A stretch of DNA of 64,000 bases, taken from assembly GCA_945862165.1 (NCBI GenBank), contig CAMAXI010000001.1:496001-560000 (forward strand). Reading direction: 5' to 3'. Shown here piece by piece: positions 36,416 to 43,919 of this stretch. Under the pieces are notes generated by a model. The model saw nothing but the letters and a program-made list of their open reading frames with translations, was not told where the DNA came from and did no database searches. Position 1 is the first letter of the stretch. The number at the start of each line of letters is the position of its first letter. A program made the translations under genes and the position numbers. The DNA is from Chryseobacterium gleum. Lineage in GTDB: Bacteria > Bacteroidota > Bacteroidia > Flavobacteriales_D > Crocinitomicaceae.

Positions 36416-37150
36416 TTACTTAGTAAACTTAATATTATCTACAGTAAAGTATCCAGGCGTATTCATCCCCCATTGACCTACGTCTGTACTTTCCAATTTA
36501 AAACTCAATGAATCGATGGCTACAAATTTGGAAAGGTCAACTGTTTTCCACTCTTTTTGGATGTAATTTTTAGATTCATCCACATTTTGAAAATCCGCTA
36601 AATAAACAGCAATAGAATCCTTTACTTTTCCTGCACTAAAGCCTTTCACCCAAACTTTGAAAAAATCTTTGTCTTTCGCAATAAACTTTTTAGCAAAATC
36701 ATCACCATTTTTCATGGATAATGCTGTATAAGTAGCATTTGTAATTGCAATAGAAACAAGTTGTACAGTACTAGGTAATTTTACTCCAGCATTATTTGTT
36801 GCAAGTAAATAATTTTTACTTTGACTCGCACCACTTCCTGCATATGAGGCGAACAAATTATTAAATCCAGCAGAATCAACATTAACAATATTTGAAACTG
36901 CAAAACCTTTACTGAAATACCAGTATTTGTAATAATCATCGAAAACATAATTATTATCGAAAGTAAATCCTTGACTTACTATACCACCTTTGATACTATC
37001 CAAATATCCTTTTGAAGGAAGATATACATCTTCAAAATCGATTGTATACGTTGTTTTTAATGGAGTTGTAGATGGCTTAATTTCATCTTTTTTACAACTA
37101 ACAAGTCCTGCAGTCAATGCAAGTCCTACAATAAGCAATTGTTTTTTCAT
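36416..37150 (-). CDS. DUF4465 surface lipoprotein of the B12 operon
   Basis: A 244-aa lipoprotein: LIVGLALTAGLVSC places the lipobox Cys at residue 19. The mature part matches DUF4465, with TYTIDFEDVYLPSKGYLDSI, a Trp/Tyr-rich YYKYWYFSKGFAVSNI and the family block GNNYLLA-like KNYLLATNNAG near 125, ending in FTVDNIKF. It is a beta-sandwich (carbohydrate-binding-module-like) fold in this family. DUF4465 genes recur in cobalamin-riboswitch operons of Bacteroidota, and a role in binding corrinoids at the surface is likely though not shown here. It is the first gene after the riboswitch, 10 bp before the receptor gene. Confidence 0.83.
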   Translation of the reverse strand: MKKQLLIVGLALTAGLVSCKKDEIKPSTTPLKTTYTIDFEDVYLPSKGYLDSIKGGIVSQGFTFDNNYVFDDYYKYWYFSKGFAVSNIVNVDSAGFNNLFASYAGSGASQSKNYLLATNNAGVKLPSTVQLVSIAITNATYTALSMKNGDDFAKKFIAKDKDFFKVWVKGFSAGKVKDSIAVYLADFQNVDESKNYIQKEWKTVDLSKFVAIDSLSFKLESTDVGQWGMNTPGYFTVDNIKFTK

Positions 37151-37293
37151 CTTTTTGTTTTTTACAAAAAATTAATAAATAACTAAAAAGAAGAAATCAG
37201 TGGGAGTTTCCCATAAATAGAAATAGTCGCACACCCATATGAAAAGAGTGTGCAAATAAATCCGACTTTATTCTGAAGTCTTCATTCAACAAT

Positions 37294-37437
37294 TAATGGC
37301 AGGTATTCTGACTTGCTCCAACTCAATTTGCCTTCCCGTTATACACAGTGAACTATTAAATTGATTTTACAGAGCTTACAGCTGCAGATACAGTTCCGGA
37401 TTTACACCGAATTCCCTTTTATTCTACGAGGTAGTAC
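37294..37437 (-). ncRNA. Cobalamin (adenosylcobalamin-type) riboswitch
   Basis: Read on the minus strand, the conserved core appears in order: AAAAGGGAATTCGGTGTAAA then TCCGGAACTG, GCAGCTGTAAGC, the TTCACTGTG block and finally the 3' AGTCAGAATACCTGCC. These are the landmarks of the B12-element. It lies 144 nt before the DUF4465 start, so it should lower expression of the DUF4465/receptor/propeller/surface-protein operon when cobalamin is plentiful. The gene at 37485-38474 reads toward it from upstream and is not controlled by it. Confidence 0.95.
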
Positions 37438-37484
37438 CAAAAATCTTTGGCTAATTTAAAGATTATAAGATTACTTAAGTCAGA

Positions 37485-38474
37485 TTACTCGATTTTTATT
37501 TTTCGAGCTAACTGATTTTCCTTACAAGCATTGGAAATTTTTTGAGAGATAACATATTCTCCTTTCACAAGGTATTTATGCGAAGAATTTTGATCTGTTG
37601 AAATTGTACCATCTCCAAAATCCCAAACATGTGAAAGATAATTTTTCGCATTACTTACAACTTGAATTGAATCTTTATTCTGAATTAAATCGAATCCTGT
37701 CTCCAACAACCTTGGTGTAGGAAGGTACCTCCAACGTGCTAGATTATTTAATACAATTTTAGTTGCAGCAATTTCAATCACTTGACGATCAAACGCATTC
37801 AACTGTATTAATGCAGTATTATTACAGGGTGATTCACCAAAAATCGTTGTGAAATGTGTGCAAGCAGAGAGATAAGAACCTGTTAAAATGGGATGAAAAC
37901 GATCTTCTTGATACAAATTAATTTCCGGATTAGATTCTCGCACTTCTTTCCAAACCATACCAACTGGAGAAACACCTGTTGATAATTTGTCTGCGAAAAT
38001 CAAATACTGACGTTCAATTCGTAATTGCATTGAATCATAACTAGCAATTGCCTTCCATTTCTTATTTCCATTTTTATATCCCCAAGTCATGTAAAATAAA
38101 ATACGTGCACAAGGATTGTATTTACGCACACTATCCACCATTTTTTTTGCAAAAGGAAAAGTCAGACTATCTACTTTGAAATCTGGCTGTGCAAATTCGT
38201 TACTATGTCCTTGTAAAATAACATAATCCCATTTACGCGATTGAATCATTCGATAGGTTCGTGGACGTTCCGAATGGAATTTCAAGTCTTTCCCCCCGGT
38301 TACTACTGTATCCACATACACTTTCTTCCCTTTTGATTCTGCTATATCTTTAAAGATATACGGCATATTATTGTAGAATGTAAAACTATTCCCAACAAAT
38401 AAAACCGAAGTAGAATCTTGGGAGAAAGCATTAAAAGACATTATGAATAATAAAAAGTAAAAGATAAATTTCAT
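37485..38474 (-). CDS. Secreted SGNH-like hydrolase with a PKD-type C-terminal domain
   Basis: A 329-aa protein with a signal peptide (FYFLLFIMSFNAFSQ). The SGNH/GDSL-type fold opens with SVLFVGNSFTFYNNMP (nucleophile Ser in GNS), has VVTGGKDLKFH and VILQGHSNEF (oxyanion-hole Gly and Asn), and the late RFHPILTGSYLSAC (catalytic Asp/His region). About 70 C-terminal residues (HVWDFGDGTISTDQNSSHKY) are a PKD-like beta domain. It probably hydrolyses an ester or acetyl group on a glycan or lipid outside the cytoplasm. It precedes the cobalamin riboswitch in the same direction, but I see no functional link with B12. Confidence 0.72.
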   Translation of the reverse strand: MKFIFYFLLFIMSFNAFSQDSTSVLFVGNSFTFYNNMPYIFKDIAESKGKKVYVDTVVTGGKDLKFHSERPRTYRMIQSRKWDYVILQGHSNEFAQPDFKVDSLTFPFAKKMVDSVRKYNPCARILFYMTWGYKNGNKKWKAIASYDSMQLRIERQYLIFADKLSTGVSPVGMVWKEVRESNPEINLYQEDRFHPILTGSYLSACTHFTTIFGESPCNNTALIQLNAFDRQVIEIAATKIVLNNLARWRYLPTPRLLETGFDLIQNKDSIQVVSNAKNYLSHVWDFGDGTISTDQNSSHKYLVKGEYVISQKISNACKENQLARKIKIE

Positions 38475-38557
38475 AAGGAGATAACTAATATTTTATTAAA
38501 TTAACCATAAATCTAATAATTTTCAAATCAACAAATTTTCAAATTTTCAAATTAATC

Positions 38558-38565
38558 TATCTTTG
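38558..38565 (+). promoter_or_regulatory. -7 promoter box of the enoyl-CoA hydratase gene
   Basis: TATCTTTG is an exact TAnnTTTG match ending 15 bp before the ATG. Upstream is a triplicated TCAAATTT-like stretch (38523-38551) with no other clear element. Confidence 0.6.
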
Positions 38566-38580
38566 TTTAAAAATTAAACT

Positions 38581-39354
38581 ATGTCAGAAGCAATAAATCA
38601 AGGTCACGTAACCTTTGAAATAGATTCATTAGGAATCGGAACGATTACTTTTGGTCACCCTTTAAGTAATTCTTTACCAGGAAAAATCTTACAAAAATTA
38701 GCGGATACGATTACCGAACTTGGTCAAAAGGAAGAGGTAAAAGTAATTATATTACAATCAGAAGGAGAAAAATCATTTTGTGCTGGTGCAAGTTTTGATG
38801 AGTTAATTGCCATTAAAGATTTGGAGACAGGTAAAAAATTCTTCTCTGGTTTTGCGAATGTGATTAATGCAGCACGTAAATGTCCGAAATTCATCATCGG
38901 TCGTGTGCAAGGTAAAGCAGTTGGTGGTGGTGTAGGATTAGCATCTGCAGTGGATTATTGTTTCGCAACTAAATTTGCAGATGTAAAACTTTCTGAATTG
39001 GCTGTTGGTATCGGACCATTTGTTGTTGGACCAGCAGTAGAGCGTAAAATCGGTTTATCCGCCATGAGTCAATTAGCTATCAATGCTACGGAATGGAGAT
39101 CTGCAGATTGGGCTTACAAACGCGGATTATACACCTATGTTTATGATAGTGCTGCAGAAATGGATGAAGAGATTGCTGAATTAGCGAAACGATTAGCAGG
39201 TTCTAATCCAGAAGCGATGGCATTACTAAAAGGCATTTTTTGGCAAGGAACCGAAAATTGGGATGAATTATTACTAGAACGAGCAGGTATTAGTGGTAAA
39301 TTAGTATTATCTGATTTTACGATAAATGCGATTAATGCATTTAAAAAAGCGTAA
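38581..39354 (+). CDS. Enoyl-CoA hydratase/isomerase family protein
   Basis: A 257-aa crotonase-fold protein of usual length. The oxyanion-hole motifs are EKSFCAGASFDELIAI near 61-76 and VQGKAVGGGVGLASAVDYCF near 107-126, followed by LSELAVGIGPFVVGP. The catalytic Glu position of classic hydratases is occupied within the KLSELAVG segment, so hydratase activity is plausible. Bacteroidota paralogues act in fatty-acid or branched-chain amino-acid breakdown, but the substrate cannot be told. It is a single gene with its own promoter, ahead of the ribosomal protein block. Confidence 0.85.
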   Translation: MSEAINQGHVTFEIDSLGIGTITFGHPLSNSLPGKILQKLADTITELGQKEEVKVIILQSEGEKSFCAGASFDELIAIKDLETGKKFFSGFANVINAARKCPKFIIGRVQGKAVGGGVGLASAVDYCFATKFADVKLSELAVGIGPFVVGPAVERKIGLSAMSQLAINATEWRSADWAYKRGLYTYVYDSAAEMDEEIAELAKRLAGSNPEAMALLKGIFWQGTENWDELLLERAGISGKLVLSDFTINAINAFKKA

Positions 39355-39444
39355 ATCGACACTTAAAAAACTATAAACTAGTCCTGATTTTGAAAATAGT
39401 TGTAATTATTTCATAAATCAGTTGTTAATAAAAGTTGGAAGTTA

Positions 39445-39452
39445 TATCTTTG
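39445..39452 (+). promoter_or_regulatory. -7 promoter box of rplM-rpsI
   Basis: TATCTTTG is an exact TAnnTTTG match 45 bp before the GTG start. A GTTG at 39421-39424 lies about 20 bp upstream, close to the place of the -33 TTTG element. Confidence 0.65.
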
Positions 39453-39497
39453 TCTTCCCATTTTAGGGAAATTGTCTTATTTAATTAATAAATAATT

Positions 39498-39953
39498 GTG
39501 GATACATTAAGTTACAAAACCGTTTCTGCTAACAAGCAAACTGCTGATAAAAAGTGGTTGTTAGTAGACGCTGAAGGCCAAACAGTAGGTCGTTTAGCAA
39601 GTAAGGTTTCGAAGTTAGTACGTGGAAAACACAAGCCAAACTTCACACCTCACGCAGACTGCGGAGATAACGTTATCGTTATCAATGCGGAGAAAGTATC
39701 ATTTTCTGGTACTAAATTAGTTGACAAGGAGTACATCCGTTACACGGGTTACCCTGGTGGACAACGTTCTTTAACAGCACAAGAGATTCTTTCTAAACAT
39801 CCAGAGAGATTGATCGAGAAAGCGATTAAAGGTATGTTGCCAAAAAATAAATTAGGTCGCCAATTGTTCACGAATGTGAAGGTGTACGCTGGTACTGAGC
39901 ACAAACAAGAGTCTCAAAAACCAGAGGTTATTAATTTAGACACATTCAAATAG
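39498..39953 (+). CDS. rplM: 50S ribosomal protein L13
   Basis: A 151-aa protein. It shows the L13 features [40 protein letters not shown] and the C-terminal [20 protein letters not shown], followed by [14 protein letters not shown]. It binds 23S rRNA early in large-subunit assembly. The start is GTG 39498 ([14 protein letters not shown] follows), as there is no earlier in-frame ATG. rpsI follows after 5 bp, the near-universal L13-S9 pair. Confidence 0.97.
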   Translation: MDTLSYKTVSANKQTADKKWLLVDAEGQTVGRLASKVSKLVRGKHKPNFTPHADCGDNVIVINAEKVSFSGTKLVDKEYIRYTGYPGGQRSLTAQEILSKHPERLIEKAIKGMLPKNKLGRQLFTNVKVYAGTEHKQESQKPEVINLDTFK

Positions 39954-39958
39954 GAAGT

Positions 39959-40345
39959 ATGGAAATTATCAATACACTAGGAAGAAGAAAAACTTCAGTT
40001 GCTCGTGTTTACCTTAAAAAAGGTACGGGTAAAGTAACAGTAAACAAAAAAGACTTTAAAGAGTTTTTTCCAGTTGCAATGTTACAATTTAAAGTTCTAC
40101 AACCATTTGCATTAACAGAAACTAACGATCAGTATGACGTTACAGTAAATGTGCAAGGTGGTGGAATCAACGGACAAGCAGAAGCTATTCGTTTAGGTAT
40201 TTCAAGAGCTTTGGTTAAAGTTTCTGAAGATTTAAAACCAGCGCTTAAAGCGGAAGGTTTAATGACACGTGATCCAAGAATGGTTGAGCGTAAGAAACCA
40301 GGACAACCAAAAGCACGTAAGAAATTCCAATTCTCTAAACGTTAA
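39959..40345 (+). CDS. rpsI: 30S ribosomal protein S9
   Basis: A 128-aa protein of usual length. It has [20 protein letters not shown] at the start, [19 protein letters not shown] in the middle and the basic C-terminus [20 protein letters not shown] then [11 protein letters not shown], whose last Lys-Arg reaches the decoding site near P-site tRNA. It is co-transcribed with rplM. A gap of 109 bp separates it from rpsB, in which I see no hairpin terminator, so read-through into rpsB-tsf is likely. Confidence 0.98.
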   Translation: MEIINTLGRRKTSVARVYLKKGTGKVTVNKKDFKEFFPVAMLQFKVLQPFALTETNDQYDVTVNVQGGGINGQAEAIRLGISRALVKVSEDLKPALKAEGLMTRDPRMVERKKPGQPKARKKFQFSKR

Positions 40346-40454
40346 TATTATATTATTTTGGCGGTGTTTAGTATCCAAGTTTGTGAGTAAATGCTTAGAG
40401 CTCCCTCATCTACTGATTACTAAAGGAACGTAAACAATTTAAAAAATTAAAAAA

Positions 40455-41216
40455 ATGTCAAAAGCAACTTTTCAAGAATTATTAGACGCAGGTGTTCACT
40501 TCGGACACCAAAAAAGAAAATGGAACCCAGCAATGGCACCGTACATCTTTGATGAGAAGAAAGGTATCCACATTATCGATCTAAATAAGACAATTGCTCA
40601 TCTTGATCAAGCGTGTGCTGCGATGACTCAAATCGCAAAATCGGGTAAAAAAGTACTTTTTGTGGCTACAAAAAAACAAGCGAAAGAAATCGTTTCAGAC
40701 AGAGTGAAAACGGTTAATATGCCTTTCGTTACTGAGCGTTGGTCTGGTGGTATGTTAACAAACTTCCAAACTACACGTAAGTCAATCCGTAAAATGGCTT
40801 CTATTGATAAAATGAAGACTGACGGAACTTGGGATACTCTTTCTAAAAGAGAGCGTCTTTTCAAAACACGTCAACGTGAGAAATTAGAAAAAAACTTTGG
40901 TTCTATTGCTGATATGACTCGTCAACCAGCAGCTATTTTCTTAGTAGACATTTTAAAAGAAAACATCGCATTACACGAAGCTAAAAGATTGAATATTCCA
41001 ATTTTTGCTATGGTGGATACAAACACTAACCCTAAATTAGTTGATTTCCCTATCCCTGCAAATGACGATGCTACAAAATCTATCGCTATTATCTTAGATG
41101 CAATATGTGATTCTATTCGTTTAGGTTTAGAAGATCGTAAAAATTCAAAAGACAAAGCTGATAAAGGTGAAGAAGCAGCTACGGAAGTAGCAACAGAAGA
41201 TAAAACAGAAAAATAA
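40455..41216 (+). CDS. rpsB: 30S ribosomal protein S2
   Basis: A 253-aa protein. It has the S2 features LLDAGVHFGHQKRKWNPAMA, VLFVATKKQAKEIV, ERWSGGMLTNFQT and PIFAMVDTNTNPKLVDFPIP. The C-terminus ends in an acidic and Ala/Glu-rich tail (KADKGEEAATEVATEDKTEK), a variable extension. It sits on the platform side of the 30S subunit. tsf follows after 17 bp, the conserved S2-EF-Ts pair. Confidence 0.98.
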   Translation: MSKATFQELLDAGVHFGHQKRKWNPAMAPYIFDEKKGIHIIDLNKTIAHLDQACAAMTQIAKSGKKVLFVATKKQAKEIVSDRVKTVNMPFVTERWSGGMLTNFQTTRKSIRKMASIDKMKTDGTWDTLSKRERLFKTRQREKLEKNFGSIADMTRQPAAIFLVDILKENIALHEAKRLNIPIFAMVDTNTNPKLVDFPIPANDDATKSIAIILDAICDSIRLGLEDRKNSKDKADKGEEAATEVATEDKTEK

Positions 41217-41233
41217 TTTAAAAAACTACTGAA

Positions 41234-42064
41234 ATGGCAATTACAGCATCAGATGTAAACAAACTTCGTCAGCAAACTGGCGCAGGTATGATGGACTGCA
41301 AAAACGCTTTAGTTGAGGCTAACGGTGATTTTGAAACAGCTATCGACATCCTTCGTAAAAAAGGACAAAAAATCGCTGCTAAACGTGGTGATAACGAAGC
41401 AAAAGAAGGTTTATCTATTGCTCAAGTAGCTACTTCTGGAAATGAAGGGGTAATCTTGATTTTAAATTGTGAAACTGACTTCGTAGCAATCAATGATTCA
41501 TTCCGTACTTTCGTTCAATCGATTGTGGATGTAGCTTTAGTTAATGAAGTAACAACTGTAGACGAATTGAAAGCATTGAAATATGACGACAAATTAACAG
41601 TGGATGAAAAAATCACTGAACAAGTTGGCGTTATTGGTGAAAAATTAGATTTATCTAAATTTGCGCGTATTTCTGCTCCAAAAGTGGTTGCTTACAACCA
41701 CCCAGGAAATCAGTTAGCTACATTGGTAGGTTTGACGGTTGATTCAGCTACTGCTGAAGATGCTGGTAAGCAAGTTGCAATGCAAATTGCTGCTATGAAT
41801 CCAATCGCTTTAAACAAAGATGGTGTTGATGCGGATACAATTGCTCGTGAATTAGAAATTGGTAAAGAATTAGCGATTCAAGAAGGTAAACCAGCTGAAA
41901 TGGCTGCTAAAATTTCGGAAGGTCGTTTAAATAAATTCTTCCAAGAAAACACATTATTAAGTCAACCATTTGTACGTGATAATAAAGTAAATGTTGAGCA
42001 ATTTTTAGCTTCTGCTGAAAAAGGATTAACTGTTGCTGAGTTTTTACGTTTCTCTACTAAATAA
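41234..42064 (+). CDS. tsf: Translation elongation factor Ts
   Basis: A 276-aa protein of normal length. The UBA-like N-terminus reads VNKLRQQTGAGMMDCKNALV and DILRKKGQKIAAKRGD. The EF-Tu-binding core has VILILNCETDFVAINDSF, the TDFV motif contacting the Mg site of EF-Tu. The C-terminus includes LLSQPFVRDNKVNVEQFLA. It exchanges GDP for GTP on EF-Tu. A strong hairpin terminator lies 18 bp after the stop. Confidence 0.98.
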   Translation: MAITASDVNKLRQQTGAGMMDCKNALVEANGDFETAIDILRKKGQKIAAKRGDNEAKEGLSIAQVATSGNEGVILILNCETDFVAINDSFRTFVQSIVDVALVNEVTTVDELKALKYDDKLTVDEKITEQVGVIGEKLDLSKFARISAPKVVAYNHPGNQLATLVGLTVDSATAEDAGKQVAMQIAAMNPIALNKDGVDADTIARELEIGKELAIQEGKPAEMAAKISEGRLNKFFQENTLLSQPFVRDNKVNVEQFLASAEKGLTVAEFLRFSTK

Positions 42065-42082
42065 TAGATTTCAAAATATAAG

Positions 42083-42114
42083 AAAAGGCTGAAAGAAATT
42101 TCAGCCTTTTTTTT
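42083..42114 (+). terminator. Rho-independent terminator of rpsB-tsf
   Basis: AAAAGGCTGAAA and TTTCAGCCTTTT pair perfectly around GAAA, with eight T residues at the end. The arms are near-symmetric, so it may act in both directions. Confidence 0.92.
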
Positions 42115-42118
42115 GCGC

Positions 42119-42476
42119 TAAATTTTTCTACGATGTGTTGTGAATATTGAGGATGTAATATTTACCATTTAGAAGTTAAGAATTAAAATAGTTGAAAGTC
42201 GGCTTTGCCTCTATTAAGGAAATAAAGATACAAGAGTTAAAATAATCAAAAGTGCTTAATGTATTCAAACACGACACCCTAATCATTCTAAATTTCTTAA
42301 TTCCTTAATGGTAAATCCTCTATAATAAATAACTTAAAACAACCAAAGGTGGCTCAATATTTCTAATCCCCCTCCTATTCCAACTAAATTTCTTAACTTC
42401 TAAATGGTAAAACAGCCCATACTCTACCAATCAATTTGAATTTTCAATCAATGAAAAAATGTAACAAATAAATCCC
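42119..42476. repeat. Gene-free region with inverted and direct repeats between tsf and pyrH
   Basis: No gene is supported in this 358-bp stretch. TTTACCATTTAGAAGTTAAG (42161-42180, extending 2 bp) recurs as its exact reverse complement at 42390-42411. A degenerate direct copy of the latter lies at 42290-42316. A GTTGAAAGTCGG phrase at 42191-42202 resembles the AAAGTCGAAAGT repeat seen elsewhere in the window. It looks like decayed dispersed intergenic repeats. Confidence 0.6.
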
Positions 42477-42484
42477 TATCTTTG
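42477..42484 (+). promoter_or_regulatory. -7 promoter box of pyrH-frr
   Basis: TATCTTTG is an exact TAnnTTTG match ending 23 bp before the pyrH ATG. Confidence 0.65.
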
Positions 42485-42507
42485 CAAACGATAAAAATTC
42501 CGTTCTT

Positions 42508-43236
42508 ATGAAGTACAAACGCATATTACTTAAGCTTAGTGGTGAATCTCTAATGGGAGATAAACAATTTGGAATTGACAACAATCGTATTGCATCTTAT
42601 GCAAGACAAATCAAAGAAGTGTGTGATTCTGGAATTCAAGTAGCTATCGTAATTGGCGGTGGAAATATCTTCCGTGGTGTACAAGCAGAAGAAGGTGGAA
42701 TGGATCGTACGCATGGCGACTACATGGGGATGTTAGCTACCATGATAAACAGTATGGCATTACAATCTGCCTTAGAAGCTGTTGGATCTAAAACACGACT
42801 AATGTCTGCCATTGAAATGCGTGAAATTGCAGAACCATTTGTTAGACGTCGTGCAGTTAGCCATCTAGAAAAAGGACGTGTTGTAATTTTTGGTGCTGGA
42901 ACTGGTAATCCATATTTTACAACAGATTCAGCAGCATCTTTACGTGCGATTGAAATCACAGCGGATGTAATCTTGAAAGGTACACGTGTAGATGGAATTT
43001 ATACCGCAGATCCATTAAAAGATCCAAATGCAGTTAAATACAACCGCATTTCTTTTGATGATGTCTATGAAAAAGGATTGAAAATCATGGATCTTACCGC
43101 ATTTACTTTGTGTAAAGAAAATGATTTACCAATTGTTGTTTTTGATATGGACACTCCAGGTACCTTGAAACGTATCATGGATGGAGAAGAATTAGGAACG
43201 ATTGTTCAAAATGAAACAACAGAGTTAGTTAAATAA
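42508..43236 (+). CDS. pyrH: UMP kinase
   Basis: A 242-aa amino-acid-kinase fold protein. Motifs are [14 protein letters not shown] at the start, [15 protein letters not shown] near 46, [19 protein letters not shown] near 63, and [18 protein letters not shown] near 130 with the nucleotide-binding [17 protein letters not shown] near 162. It phosphorylates UMP to UDP for pyrimidine nucleotide supply, as a hexamer under GTP/UTP control. frr follows after 23 bp, the usual pair. Confidence 0.97.
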   Translation: MKYKRILLKLSGESLMGDKQFGIDNNRIASYARQIKEVCDSGIQVAIVIGGGNIFRGVQAEEGGMDRTHGDYMGMLATMINSMALQSALEAVGSKTRLMSAIEMREIAEPFVRRRAVSHLEKGRVVIFGAGTGNPYFTTDSAASLRAIEITADVILKGTRVDGIYTADPLKDPNAVKYNRISFDDVYEKGLKIMDLTAFTLCKENDLPIVVFDMDTPGTLKRIMDGEELGTIVQNETTELVK

Positions 43237-43259
43237 TAAACTTTTAAAAATTAGTAACC

Positions 43260-43823
43260 ATGGTTGAAGAAGTTCAAAGTGTCTATACTGATTTGAATAA
43301 TTCAAATGCAAAAACAATACAGCATTTAGATTACGAAACACAAAAAATTAGAGCGGGTAAAGCAACACCATCGATGTTGCAAAGTGTAATGGTAGAATAC
43401 TACGGTAACCCTACCCCTATTACCCAAGTTGCAAACATTTCTGCACCAGATGCACGTACTCTAGTGGTTCAACCATGGGAACGTCCTTTATTACCAGAAA
43501 TCGCAAAAGGAATCATAAATTCTAATCTAGGATTCGCGCCTTCTAACAACGGTGAACAATTAATCATTACAATTCCGCCTTTAACAGAAGAAAGACGTCG
43601 TGAGATGGTTAAAAAAGCAAAAGCAGAAGGAGAACATGCGAAAGTTGGAATTCGTAACAATCGTAAAGATGCATTAGACATGATTAAGCTATTAAAAACA
43701 GATGGATTGTCTGAAGATGCTGTCAAAGAATCTGAAACAAAAATTCAAAACATTACGAATAACTTTATCACAAAAGTAGATGAATTGATTGTAGCGAAAG
43801 AGAAAGATATCATGACGATTTAG
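43260..43823 (+). CDS. frr: Ribosome recycling factor
   Basis: A 187-aa protein of standard length. It has the two-domain RRF features: the coiled-coil domain with HLDYETQKIRAGKATPSMLQ and the C-terminal ETKIQNITNNFITKVDEL, and domain II with YYGNPTPITQVANISAPDAR and GEQLIITIPPLTEERRREMV. It splits post-termination ribosomes together with EF-G. It is the last gene of the pyrH-frr unit; a hairpin terminator follows after a dispersed repeat fragment. Confidence 0.97.
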   Translation: MVEEVQSVYTDLNNSNAKTIQHLDYETQKIRAGKATPSMLQSVMVEYYGNPTPITQVANISAPDARTLVVQPWERPLLPEIAKGIINSNLGFAPSNNGEQLIITIPPLTEERRREMVKKAKAEGEHAKVGIRNNRKDALDMIKLLKTDGLSEDAVKESETKIQNITNNFITKVDELIVAKEKDIMTI

Positions 43824-43836
43824 TGACGAGTTACGT

Positions 43837-43854
43837 CCCTCGACAAGCTCAGGA
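43837..43854. repeat. Dispersed repeat fragment after frr
   Basis: CCCTCGACAAGCTCAGGA is a short copy of the repeat core present at 379-423 and 47083-47159. The AGTGAAGAGTGACG that follows it also resembles the sequence after copy A. Confidence 0.6.
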
Positions 43855-43887
43855 TTGAAAGTGAAGAGTGACGAAAATATAGATTGT

Positions 43888-43919
43888 AAACGTTTTGGGA
43901 AACTGAAACGTTTTTTTTT
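43888..43919 (+). terminator. Terminator of pyrH-frr
   Basis: Two copies of the palindrome AAACGTTT (43888-43895 and 43906-43913) pair around a 10-nt loop, followed by a T-run that reaches the stop codon of the convergent hydrolase gene. Confidence 0.8.

Noticed and set aside
40346-40454. Autoregulatory RNA leader ahead of rpsB
   Set aside because: The 109-bp gap shows no strong stem or known leader motif that I can support.
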